64,000 bases of DNA, taken from assembly GCA_964586835.1 (NCBI GenBank), contig CAZPIC010000001.1, positions 69,876 through 133,875 of the forward strand. Direction: 5' to 3'. The translations under genes were made by a program, and so were the position numbers. The stretch's first letter is position 1; every line of letters begins with the position of its first letter. Of this stretch, positions 34,877 to 42,639 are shown piece by piece. This DNA comes from CAZLYF01 sp964586835. GTDB lineage: Bacteria > Bacillota > Clostridia > Christensenellales > Aristaeellaceae. Below the pieces are notes generated by a model. That model was not told where the DNA came from and searched no databases. It saw only the letters and a program-made list of their open reading frames with translations.

Positions 34877-37800
34877 ATGCTTACAGGCGAAAGGCTCAGG
34901 GACTTGGCTGGCAAGGGGAAGTGGGAGGAGGGAGCGGACATTGCACGTTCCGGGAGAATCCTTCGTTCCCGTTTGGGAAAGGAGGCGGCGGTGTACATGC
35001 TGCTGGACCCTCCGCACCATACGGTGACCTTAAGCCCACCGGATGTTCATACCTGCTCCTGCGGTGCGCGCTACTGCAGCCATCTCGTGGCGGCGTTTCT
35101 GAAAGCTGCCGAGGACGGGGCCATGAATGCCCTGCTGCGCCGTCAGGAGCAGATGTCTGCCTCAGCCCTGTTTGATGCAGTGGAAGGCGCGCTTCCTGAG
35201 GGCGCGTCGCTTGTGCTGGAACCCTCCGTTTTTTTGCGGGAAGGGGAAATGCGGGTCAGCCTGCGGGTGGGAGAGCAGCGACTGTATGTGGTGGGACATC
35301 TGCCACGATTTTTAAGAGCTGTCAGAAACGGGGAACGCGCTGAGCCGGCCAAGGGCTTCTCCTATGATCCGGGCTGGATGCGCTTTGACGAAAAGCAGGG
35401 ACGCGTTGTATCCATACTGAGCGAATACTGTGAGTCGCTGGAGCGGGCGGGCTGCCGCTTTACCGCTGCGGAGGCGCGTAGGATGCTTTTGCCACCCGCG
35501 ACGGCAAGAAGGTTTCTGGACGCGCTGTCAGACTTGAGCTTCCGCCTCACGGTCCATGGTAGGACGCGCCTGCAGCGTGGCATACAAGAAGAAGACCTTC
35601 CGGCGATGTGGACCGTCGAGGACGGGCAGGGCGCGCTGAAGCTGTCCGCGCGTCTTTCACAGGACTGCTTTCTTGTGTCTCCGGACGGGTCTTATCTTTT
35701 TTCTGAGGGGCGCCTGGGACGCGTTGTGCGGGGAAAAAGAACCCTCGCCCGCACAGTGGTCGCCTACAGGATGGGGGAGACCGCAGAGTTCGTCTTTCGC
35801 AGGAAGGAGATCCCCAGGGTGATAGCGGAGCTTCTGCCCTCCCTGATGCGCGCCGGTGCTGTTCTGATCGACCCGGCTCTTGAACGAAGGATGATACGCC
35901 TTCCGCTATCCGCAAGGGTATACCTGGACAGGGCGGGAGGGGATGTTGTGGCCCGGGCTGTCTTCACATATGGCGAACATGGGATTGATCCCTTCTCTGT
36001 AGGGGAGGATCCTTCTCCCTTCCTGCTCCGGGATGTTAAGGGGGAGGGGCGCGTGTTGGAGTTGCTCTCTTCCGCGGGATTTCGGGTGCGGCGCCGGCAG
36101 GCTTACTTGAGTGGCGACGAAGAGGTCTATCGCTTTATGACCGAGGGCTTAGAAAGCCTAAACAAGGTGGCGGAGGTATTTCTAAGCCAGGAATTTGGGC
36201 GCTTCAGCCCAAGAAAACCAGCGCTCAGAGGCAGACTGCTCAGAACTGGGAGCAGGCTCCGGCTGGAGGTATACGACGGAGAGACCCCGGTGGAGGACCT
36301 TCTGCCACTGATGCAGGCGCTGAGTGAGGGGAGCCGTTACTTCCGCTACAGGGACGGGAGCTATGTAAACCTGGAGGGCCTGGAGAGTTGGTCTTCCCTT
36401 GCGGAATCAGTCTGTGAGGCGATTCGTTCCGGCAACGGGGAACAGGACTTGGGGCTTGTGCGCGCGGCCTACCTGCAGGCGCTGATCCGGGACAGGGAGT
36501 TACCGGTCTCCTCCGCCGGGAGCCTTACGGACCCCCTTCATCCAGGGAAGGAAGTCCCTGTGAGCCCGGTGGCTTCGTTGCGTCCGTGGCAGCAGAAAGG
36601 CTTTCGCTGGTTGTGCTCGCTGTTCACCATGCGCATGGGTGGGATCCTGGCTGATGAGATGGGCCTTGGGAAAACGGTCCAGATGATCGCTGCCTTATCG
36701 TTCGTCAGCAGGGAGAAGGCGTGTGTGGGGCCTTCCCTTGTGGTTGCCCCAACCTCGCTTTTATACAACTGGATGGCAGAAATCGAGCGCTTTGCGCCGA
36801 AACTGAAGGCACAGCTCATTGCGGGAAACCGCGAAGCACGCCACAGGCAGTTCAGGGTGCTCAGGAGGGATGAGGGGGCTGCAGATGTCCTGGTGACGAG
36901 CTATGCGCTCCTCAGACAGGATATCACGCTTTTTGAAAACCTGTCACTGCGCTTCGTGGTCCTGGATGAGGCGCAGTATGTTAAAAACCCTGACAGCATC
37001 GGAGCCGCTGCGGTCAAGCGCCTGAAGGCGCACTCACGCATTGCACTGACCGGGACGCCGATGGAAAACAACATCGGGGAACTGTGGTCTCTGTTTGATA
37101 TCGTGCTGCCGGGATATCTGCCGCCTCTGAAGGATTTCATCCGGCGCTATGACGAGGGCAGGAACGCGGAGGACCTCCTGATGCGCATCCGTCCGTTCAT
37201 GATGAGGCGCCTGAAGCGCGATGTGATATCAGAACTTCCGGACAAGCTGGAGACAACGATCACCGCGGGCATGAGCCCTGAACAGCGCCGCGTGTACGAC
37301 GCGTCGCTGCTCAGAAGCCGGGACAGGGTCAAGACCCTGCTGGCTGACCGTGGCCTTGCGGCTAGCAGGGGGGAGGTGCTTGCTGCCATCACGCAGCTGC
37401 GGCAGATCTGTGGCCACCCTGCACTGTGTCTTTCTCAGTTCGCGGGAAAATCGGGCAAGCTGGAAATGCTCATGGACCTTCTGTCTTCCGCGCTCATGGA
37501 AGGACATCGCGTGTTGCTGTTTTCGCAGTTCACGGGAATGCTCCGCATCATTCGCCAAAGGCTTGTGGATGAGGGGATCGAGTCGCTATATCTGGACGGC
37601 GAAACGCCCACCGCAGAGCGGCTCCCGCTGACAGAGCGCTTCAACAAAGGGAAAACGCCGGTCTTCCTGGTGTCCCTGAAAGCCGGTGGGACGGGGCTTA
37701 ACCTCACGGGTGCCGACATGGTGATCCACTATGACCCTTGGTGGAACCCCGCCGCGGAGGACCAGGCGGTGGACCGTGCGCATAGGATTGGGCAGAAGAA

Positions 37801-37990
37801 GGAAGTTCAGGTGATCCGCCTGGTAACGCGTCACTCCATCGAGGAGAGAGTGGCATCGATGAGTATGGGCAAGCGCAAGTTGTTTGACCGCCTGATCACT
37901 CCGGGAGAAACCATGCCGTCTCGCCTGAGTGCGAAGCAGATCCTTGCGCTCTTCGGAGAGGAAACAGCGCAGGCTCAACCTGGCAGCTGA
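34877..37990 (+). CDS. SWIM-domain SNF2-family helicase
   Basis: A 1037-aa DNA-dependent ATPase of the bacterial SNF2 (RapA/HepA-related) type. A SWIM zinc finger, CSCGARYCSH, lies near residues 59-68, then a long middle region of unknown fold. The helicase core follows: Walker A DEMGLGKTV near 595, DEAQ box near 696, TGTPMENN (motif III), and C-terminal motif VI HRIGQKKEVQVIRLV near 968. Start at 34877 is seven bases after GGAGG. Such proteins remodel DNA- or polymerase-bound complexes. It stands alone; no restriction or phage-defence partner is adjacent, so a housekeeping transcription or repair role is more likely than defence. Confidence 0.92.
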   Translation: MLTGERLRDLAGKGKWEEGADIARSGRILRSRLGKEAAVYMLLDPPHHTVTLSPPDVHTCSCGARYCSHLVAAFLKAAEDGAMNALLRRQEQMSASALFDAVEGALPEGASLVLEPSVFLREGEMRVSLRVGEQRLYVVGHLPRFLRAVRNGERAEPAKGFSYDPGWMRFDEKQGRVVSILSEYCESLERAGCRFTAAEARRMLLPPATARRFLDALSDLSFRLTVHGRTRLQRGIQEEDLPAMWTVEDGQGALKLSARLSQDCFLVSPDGSYLFSEGRLGRVVRGKRTLARTVVAYRMGETAEFVFRRKEIPRVIAELLPSLMRAGAVLIDPALERRMIRLPLSARVYLDRAGGDVVARAVFTYGEHGIDPFSVGEDPSPFLLRDVKGEGRVLELLSSAGFRVRRRQAYLSGDEEVYRFMTEGLESLNKVAEVFLSQEFGRFSPRKPALRGRLLRTGSRLRLEVYDGETPVEDLLPLMQALSEGSRYFRYRDGSYVNLEGLESWSSLAESVCEAIRSGNGEQDLGLVRAAYLQALIRDRELPVSSAGSLTDPLHPGKEVPVSPVASLRPWQQKGFRWLCSLFTMRMGGILADEMGLGKTVQMIAALSFVSREKACVGPSLVVAPTSLLYNWMAEIERFAPKLKAQLIAGNREARHRQFRVLRRDEGAADVLVTSYALLRQDITLFENLSLRFVVLDEAQYVKNPDSIGAAAVKRLKAHSRIALTGTPMENNIGELWSLFDIVLPGYLPPLKDFIRRYDEGRNAEDLLMRIRPFMMRRLKRDVISELPDKLETTITAGMSPEQRRVYDASLLRSRDRVKTLLADRGLAASRGEVLAAITQLRQICGHPALCLSQFAGKSGKLEMLMDLLSSALMEGHRVLLFSQFTGMLRIIRQRLVDEGIESLYLDGETPTAERLPLTERFNKGKTPVFLVSLKAGGTGLNLTGADMVIHYDPWWNPAAEDQAVDRAHRIGQKKEVQVIRLVTRHSIEERVASMSMGKRKLFDRLITPGETMPSRLSAKQILALFGEETAQAQPGS

Positions 37991-37995
37991 GGCCC

Positions 37996-38025
37996 TTGCC
38001 GGCATTCCGGCCCCAGGGCTATAAT
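37996..38025 (+). promoter_or_regulatory. Promoter of the DUF6273/glycosidase gene
   Basis: TTGCCG (37996-38001), 18-bp spacer, perfect TATAAT (38020-38025), just after the helicase stop and 54 bp before the next start. Confidence 0.6.
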
Positions 38026-38079
38026 GCGGTGCGCTGGGGTATACAAGAACCCCGGCTGGAGAAGGCGAGGTTACCCGAA

Positions 38080-39909
38080 TTGATCAGGAAGATAGGCATT
38101 GCGCTGACAACCTTGGCTTGCCTACTGGCGGCAGGTGCTGCTGCCCAGGCGGTGGAATTGCGCGGATTTGAGGCTGGTTCTTTTCAGTATGTGAGCTTCG
38201 GTGTGTACCCCCGGGAAGTGGATGGCGCGGCTGCACCCCTTGTGTGGCAGGTGCTCAGGGTGGAGGAGGGTGTTGCGACGCTCTTGTCGCTTGAGGTGAT
38301 TGATTTTCTCCCGGCGCACGATGTTTCCGGAGGGTACAGCGGCTGGGAAAAGAGTTCGCTGCGAAGCTGGCTGAATGAGGACTTCCTCACGCTTGCGTTC
38401 ACAGACAACGACCAGGCCGCCCTTGTGTGCCGTGAGGATAGCGTTCCGGTATCACTTCCCGAGGCGGCGATGATGAAGGACGCTGCCCTTGGCTTTTCCG
38501 GTAACTCGAGCCGAAAGGCACAGAGCACAGCCTATGCCTGGTCCCATACCTTGTCTAAGCCTGCGGAGAAACAGCGCAGCGCTTCCTACTGGCTCAGGGA
38601 TCGCTCCACAAGCAACGCCTACTCCCAGCGCAGGGTGATGGAAGCAGGCAGCTTGGGATACGCGGCTGCGGATGCCAACAAGGTGGGCGTCAGGCCGGTG
38701 ATTGCCATCGACCTTGAAAGCTTGTCCGTGCTGGGTGGAAACGGAGAGGTGGAAAGACCCGTTGCACTGACCGTGACAGACGAAGCGATTGAACGGATCA
38801 GGATGCGTCTTCAGGAGGCGCAGGAAGCCGCCAGGGCAGAAGAGGAGGCGCTCCTTGAAGCCAGGGCACGTGAAGAGAGGGAGCGCGAAGAAAAACGGCA
38901 GGAAATCCTAGCCGAAAAACAGATTGCGCTTTTAGAGCTGGAGGCTATGGAAGGGACGAGCGGGAACGCGGATGCGCTGGAAGCGCTGAGGCAACGGGTC
39001 GCAGCCCTCGATCTGGCGCTTCTTGAGGTCGAGGGGATGGTCGTGGACGGGTTTCCGCCTTTGACGCGGGAGGGTTTTTTGCCTTCGAACCAGGAAGTCT
39101 TTACGTTTGTGGACGAGGAACAGGGCGTCTGGAGGTATGCCTCCGAAACACTGCGGATTGAGATCAGAAGGTATTTCCACGAGGAAGAAAAGCTGCGCTG
39201 GTTCGAGGCGGAAGTCTACTGCGCCGACGGCGAGCGCTTTGTCATGTACCAGAATGACCCCGAAAACCGCGGAAAAATGGCGGACATGAGTGAAATTGCG
39301 CGTCGGTACGGCCTTGTGTTTGCAATGAATGGGGACTACTACATCTACAGGGTAGCCCGGGAAAAACAGAGCGGGAATGTGTCCGCAATCGGTAGGATTA
39401 TCCGCAATGGGGAGGTTTATTACGACCATGAGAGAAAGCGCAGCTGGACCAAATTTCCCAACCTGGACATCCTCGCGCTGTATCCTGATGGGGACATGAA
39501 GGTGTTTTACGGTGACGAGATCAGCGCCGCCGACCTGCTTGCGTCCGGTGTGGAGAATGCCCTGGCCTTTGGTCCTTTCTTAATCCGCGATGGGCTTGTA
39601 AACGAAGAGGGAGTGTCGCGCTATGGAAAAACGCGGCAGCCCCGAGCCGGCATGGGCATGGTTTCGCCCGGGCATTATTATGCTATTGTTGTAGAATCAA
39701 GAACGTCAAAAAGCAAAGGAGCTCCCGTGTCTTGGCTGGCAGAGCGCTTTCAGGAGCTGGGCTGTTCGGTGGCTTTTAACCTGGATGGAGGCCAGACTGC
39801 CGTCATGATTTTCCTGGGTGAGCAGATCAACGAGATTGGTAAGTACGATGGAAAGACTAATTCTCGCCTGCAAAATGAGGTGCTTGGTCTGGAGGCGGCG
39901 GGGTGGTGA
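38080..39909 (+). CDS. Exported fusion: DUF6273 domain, coiled coil, phosphodiester glycosidase domain
   Basis: A 609-aa secreted or anchored protein. It has a signal peptide (residues 1-24), a DUF6273 domain to about 205 (VSFGVYPREVDG, WEKSSLRSWLN, GVRPVIAIDL), a charged coiled coil about 240-300, and a C-terminal NAGPA/DUF2233-like domain. Signature segments of the last are FAMNGDYYIY, ALAFGPFLIRDG, PRAGMGMVSPG and FNLDGGQTAVM. NAGPA-type domains remove GlcNAc-1-phosphate phosphodiesters in known members. TTG 38080 is chosen because GGCGAGG lies nine bases upstream and the signal peptide starts there. Its stop codon lies inside the first unit of the hairpin array that follows. Confidence 0.8.
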   Translation: MIRKIGIALTTLACLLAAGAAAQAVELRGFEAGSFQYVSFGVYPREVDGAAAPLVWQVLRVEEGVATLLSLEVIDFLPAHDVSGGYSGWEKSSLRSWLNEDFLTLAFTDNDQAALVCREDSVPVSLPEAAMMKDAALGFSGNSSRKAQSTAYAWSHTLSKPAEKQRSASYWLRDRSTSNAYSQRRVMEAGSLGYAAADANKVGVRPVIAIDLESLSVLGGNGEVERPVALTVTDEAIERIRMRLQEAQEAARAEEEALLEARAREEREREEKRQEILAEKQIALLELEAMEGTSGNADALEALRQRVAALDLALLEVEGMVVDGFPPLTREGFLPSNQEVFTFVDEEQGVWRYASETLRIEIRRYFHEEEKLRWFEAEVYCADGERFVMYQNDPENRGKMADMSEIARRYGLVFAMNGDYYIYRVAREKQSGNVSAIGRIIRNGEVYYDHERKRSWTKFPNLDILALYPDGDMKVFYGDEISAADLLASGVENALAFGPFLIRDGLVNEEGVSRYGKTRQPRAGMGMVSPGHYYAIVVESRTSKSKGAPVSWLAERFQELGCSVAFNLDGGQTAVMIFLGEQINEIGKYDGKTNSRLQNEVLGLEAAGW

Positions 39910-40361
39910 AGAGGCGGCTGCGCCGCCGTGAAGAGCCTGCTTCGCAGGCGTGAAGAGCGCCCTTCGGGCGCGTGAAGAGCAGTGCTCCGCACTGCGTGAA
40001 GAAGTAGGGGATGGTGCGGCGGTGGGAGGATGGACCGCGGGGTGGTGAAGAGGCGGCTGCGCCGCCGTGAAGAGCCTGCTTCGCAGGCGTGAAGAGCGCC
40101 CTTCGGGCGCGTGAAGAGCAGTGCTCCGCACTGCGTGAAGAAGTAGGGGATGGCGCGGTGGGAGGATGGACCGCAGGGTGGTGAAGAGGCGACTGCGCCG
40201 CCGTGAAGAGCGCCCTTCGGGCGCGTGAAGAGCAGTGCTCCGCACTGCGTGAAGAAGTAGGGGATGGTGCGGCGGTGGGAGGATGGACCGCGGGGTGGTG
40301 AAGAGCCCGCTTTGCGGGCGTGAAGAGCAGTGCTTCACACTGCGTGAAGAAGTAGGGGATA
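39906..40361. repeat. Array of 13 short hairpins in four large tandem repeats
   Basis: The elementary unit is the spacer GTGAAGAG plus a perfect 15-17-base hairpin (6-7-bp stem, 3-base loop). Four hairpin types follow in fixed order: A (GGCGGC-TGC-GCCGCC), B (GCCTGC-TTC-GCAGGC), C (GCGCCC-TTC-GGGCGC), D (GCAGTGC-TCC-GCACTGC). Each set is then followed by a 40-50-base linker starting GTGAAGAAGTAGGGGAT. Large copies start at 39906 (ABCD), 40045 (ABCD), 40181 (A'CD, one A-stem mismatch) and 40298 (E D', where E is GCCCGC-TTT-GCGGGC), so periods are 139, 136 and 117 bp. The first unit overlaps the upstream stop codon. Confidence 0.95.
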
Positions 40362-40464
40362 GCGCGCTAGAACTCCAAAATATCGATCAATGAAAGCCTT
40401 GTCTTTTGCTTGTGTTGCCATATAGCCATAGGCTGATATTGATACTCATGTTGGAGGGGCGGAT

Positions 40465-40665
40465 ATGGGGCACCAGACAAAAGTGCAGTACATCAAACGT
40501 GAAAAGAGCGAGCAATGGTACATCGGCCTGCCGGTTCAGCTGGCGCAAGCCATGGAGTTTATGCGGGGTGAGACGGTTGAGTGGTTCGTTGAGGACAAGT
40601 CAACCTTGGTGCTGAAACGGTACAATGCCCCGGACCTGATCCTGAAAAGAAAATGTATGGAATAA
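40465..40665 (+). CDS. Small AbrB/SpoVT-like DNA-binding protein, accessory gene of an IS remnant
   Basis: A 66-aa protein whose middle (QWYIGLPVQLAQAMEF, GETVEWFVEDKSTLVLKR) has the swapped-hairpin pattern of AbrB/SpoVT/MazE-type DNA-binding domains. It has a strong ribosome site, GGAGGGGCGGAT, directly before the ATG. From memory, short proteins of this kind are encoded immediately upstream of certain transposases. Here a decayed transposase frame overlaps its end (ATG 40653), which supports that reading. The gene itself looks intact. It could also act alone as a regulator or an antitoxin-like protein, but no toxin is adjacent. Confidence 0.7.
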   Translation: MGHQTKVQYIKREKSEQWYIGLPVQLAQAMEFMRGETVEWFVEDKSTLVLKRYNAPDLILKRKCME

Positions 40666-41190
40666 TTCCCGAGTTCGACAGGCTGTGCTCCCCCATACGC
40701 GCGGTTGTCAAATAGGTTCGTGTTTTTAAAAGGGCTTGTGAGTGGGCGCTGGCCTCTTCTTGGGATCGGCAGACGCAGCTTATCCGCCATGCTGTCAGCC
40801 GGGGAAAAGGATTCCTAAGCTTGGTCTATCACCTGCCGTATCTTTGAGACGGAGTGGATCAGAGCGAAAGAACCGTTCTCTCTGACGGTTGTAGGCACCT
40901 TGGGAAACATGGATAGGCACAGCCCACGCTTCATAAAGAGGGATAAACATGGGTGCGAAAGAACGGGAAGTGGGCGGTTTGCACGGAAAGCCCAAGACCT
41001 TTGCCGCAGGCCTCAATGGAAGCTTCACGGTGTAGCTGGCTGCGCCTCCCATCGTGAACGCTTTTCGTGCTTCGGAGGGGCTGCACAACACCAGCTCCCT
41101 GAAGAAGCCAAACCCGTTGGCAACGCTTGTCTGCGCGGTGCCAGGCTTGGATACACAGCTCCTGAGAGGAGAATCAGAAAGAGGAATGGG
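40653..41190 (+). pseudogene. Decayed transposase fragment of an insertion sequence
   Basis: An ATG at 40653 overlaps the AbrB-like gene and opens MYGIIPEFDRLCSPIRAVVK, then a TAG at 40713. The same frame continues VRVFKRACEWALAS. After a frameshift near 40755, frame 1 reads LLGIGRRSLSAMLSAGEKDS, a TAA (40816), then AWSITCRIFE, which resembles the 'GRxTxTxxLxxxGxxxxDWSxxYRxF' block of several transposases. Frame 2 from 40949 reads GKPKTFAAGLNGSF, a stop, then LAAPPIVNAF and SLKKPNP. So two or more frameshifts and at least three stops are present, and the C-terminal catalytic part is gone. No terminal inverted repeats are recognised. The exact IS family is uncertain. Confidence 0.55.
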
Positions 41191-41285
41191 GCGAGCGAGG
41201 GCTTTTTAGACAGCTCCTTCAGCGGCGGTGGACCCCTGTGCGGAGACGGCGGAAGGCCTGCGCGGTTGCGCGTGGAAGCAGACGC

Positions 41286-42203
41286 TCAGGCAGCCGCTTC
41301 TTGTGTCCGAGCAGGCCTCTGCGCTGTCTGGGCGATCAAAATGGCAATGAACATCAACCCGGAGCCCAGCATCTCTCGCTCGGAAGGCCTTTCGGAAAGC
41401 AACACGAAGCCGGCGAGGACGGCGAACACAGACTCAAGGCTCATGATCAGAGAAGCCATGGCTGGCTCCGTCTTCTTCTGGCCGTAAATCTGCAGGGTGA
41501 AGGCCAGGGCGCTTGAAAGGATACCTGCATAAAGAAGCGGAGCCCAGGCGGCCAGTAGAGCACTGGGGGAAGGGCATTCCGTCATCAGCATCAGAAGGCC
41601 CGATCCCACCCCTGCCACAAAGAACTGCAGGCAGCTCAGTTGAACGCCGTCAACCCTGGAAAGGAAGCGGTCAACGAGCAGGATGTGCCAGGCATATACG
41701 ATGGCGCAGAGAACAAGGAGGAGATCGGCCCTGCCGATGCTGAACCCCTCGGTGATGCACAGGAAGTAAAGCCCACACAGGGCTATGCCTACGCCGAGCC
41801 AGAAGGCGGGGCGAGGCTTCTTGCCCCGAAAGACCTCCATCAGGGGGACGATGAGGATGTACAGCGTCGTCAGAAAACCCGCTTTTCCGCTGGAGGTCTC
41901 TGTCAGTGCAAGCTGCTGGAGGTTCGCCCCGACACACAGCACCAGGCCGCAAAGGAGACCAGCCCTGATGAGGACCCTGGTGTCTGGCCATTTTGCTTCA
42001 CGATAAGCAACGCGCTTTCTTCGGAGGAGCGGTCCCAGGAACGCTGCCGGTAGCAGAGCCAGAAAGCCCAGCAGCGATCGCACACACTGAAAGGCAAAGG
42101 GGCCCATGTAGTCCATACCCACGCTCTGGGCGACAAAAGAAGCGCCCCAGATCATGGCAGCGACCAGCAGGAGAATGCTCCCTGAATGTTTGGAAATCCG
42201 CAA
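41286..42203 (-). CDS. EamA/DMT-family transporter
   Basis: A 305-aa membrane protein with ten hydrophobic segments in two EamA halves, the drug/metabolite transporter arrangement. The first half opens LLLVAAMIWGASFVAQSVG and ends in GLYFLCITEG; the second half has YAGILSSALAFTLQIYGQ and ASLIMSLESVFAVLAGFVLL, both standard EamA segments. TTG 42203 is chosen because GGAGG lies six bases upstream and the first helix begins at once. The frame stays open to 42284, over the promoter. Likely exports an amino acid or other small metabolite. Confidence 0.88.
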   Translation of the reverse strand: MRISKHSGSILLLVAAMIWGASFVAQSVGMDYMGPFAFQCVRSLLGFLALLPAAFLGPLLRRKRVAYREAKWPDTRVLIRAGLLCGLVLCVGANLQQLALTETSSGKAGFLTTLYILIVPLMEVFRGKKPRPAFWLGVGIALCGLYFLCITEGFSIGRADLLLVLCAIVYAWHILLVDRFLSRVDGVQLSCLQFFVAGVGSGLLMLMTECPSPSALLAAWAPLLYAGILSSALAFTLQIYGQKKTEPAMASLIMSLESVFAVLAGFVLLSERPSEREMLGSGLMFIAILIAQTAQRPARTQEAAA

Positions 42204-42255
42204 GCCTGACCTCCTCTCCGGAAAGGGGCAGAGGCCAAAGGCCCCGGCGCGCGGC

Positions 42256-42284
42256 ATCGTACCCAGACGGCCGGTGGATGTCAA
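42256..42284 (-). promoter_or_regulatory. Promoter of the EamA gene
   Basis: Minus strand perfect TTGACA (42279-42284), 17-bp spacer, TACGAT (42256-42261). It lies between the RNA unit's terminator (42312-42346) and the EamA start, so the two are separate transcripts. Confidence 0.65.
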
Positions 42285-42311
42285 CGGGCGGGTCGTGTGG
42301 GAAACCAGCGT

Positions 42312-42346
42312 AAAAAAGGCTGCCCCCGTAAAGACGGCAGGCAGCC
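42312..42346 (-). terminator. Terminator of the candidate ncRNA
   Basis: Minus strand stem GGCTGCC/GGCAGCC (arms 42340-42346 and 42318-42324) with an inner pairing, followed by six T residues (42312-42317). Confidence 0.88.
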
Positions 42347-42597
42347 TTTGCCATTTAGCAGATATTCAGTTCGAGGTTTTCCCGGCTTGTGCCGGGCCGC
42401 TTACTGCCTGCTCCGCCGAGTCCGATGCAATCCCCAGCGAGGATCCAAGCTCCGAAACGGGCGGGTTTTTAACCATGCCATCTTCCGGCTATACGCTAAT
42501 GGACCTTATGGGCGAAACAAGCAGAACGTATTGCCTTGATCGTATCCGTACTCAGCAAATCGCCCCCTCCAGAGCCACACTTGCCTTGACCGGCTCA
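42312..42597 (-). ncRNA. Candidate structured non-coding RNA, family not identified
   Basis: On the minus strand a near-consensus promoter (42603-42631) is followed by about 286 nt without a plausible ORF, ending in a strong intrinsic terminator. Internal complementarity supports a folded RNA: GAGCC/GGCTC at the very 5' end (42592-42596 with 42572-42576), a long-range GGGCGA/TCGCCC pair (42560-42565 with 42510-42515), a GCC/GGC hairpin around 42478-42490, a 6-bp CCCGGC-TTGT-GCCGGG hairpin (plus-strand sequence, 42381-42396), and the terminator stem. I looked for and did not find conserved strings of RNase P RNA (GAGGAAAGTCC), tmRNA, SRP RNA or T-boxes. 6S and raiA-type RNAs cannot be excluded by eye. 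Confidence 0.65.
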
Positions 42598-42602
42598 TAC
42601 GC

Positions 42603-42631
42603 ATTATGCGCGGGTGTGACAGGCTTGTCAA
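42603..42631 (-). promoter_or_regulatory. Strong promoter of the candidate ncRNA, with a palindrome over the -35
   Basis: Minus strand perfect TTGACA (42626-42631), exactly 17-bp spacer, CATAAT (42603-42608). The -35 box sits inside the 13-base palindrome GGCTTGTCAAGCC (42622-42634), which could be an operator. Confidence 0.75.
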
Positions 42632-42639
42632 GCCCTGGA

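Noticed and set aside
39706..40338. Minus-strand ORF of 210 codons across the hairpin array
   Set aside because: Its repetitive Arg/Leu/Ser/His translation is a by-product of the tandem repeats, and it has no convincing start.
39906..40361. Hairpin array considered as a CRISPR array
   Set aside because: Spacers are identical and hairpins vary, the reverse of CRISPR; units are only 23 bp and no cas genes are present.
40900..41487. 195-codon plus-strand ORF across the IS remnant and the EamA 3' end
   Set aside because: Its second half is the antisense of EamA; the composition is not protein-like and no motif was recognised.
42312..42346. RNA unit considered as a riboswitch leader of the EamA gene
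   Set aside because: EamA has its own promoter at 42256-42284 downstream of the terminator. Some read-through control remains possible but is not needed.
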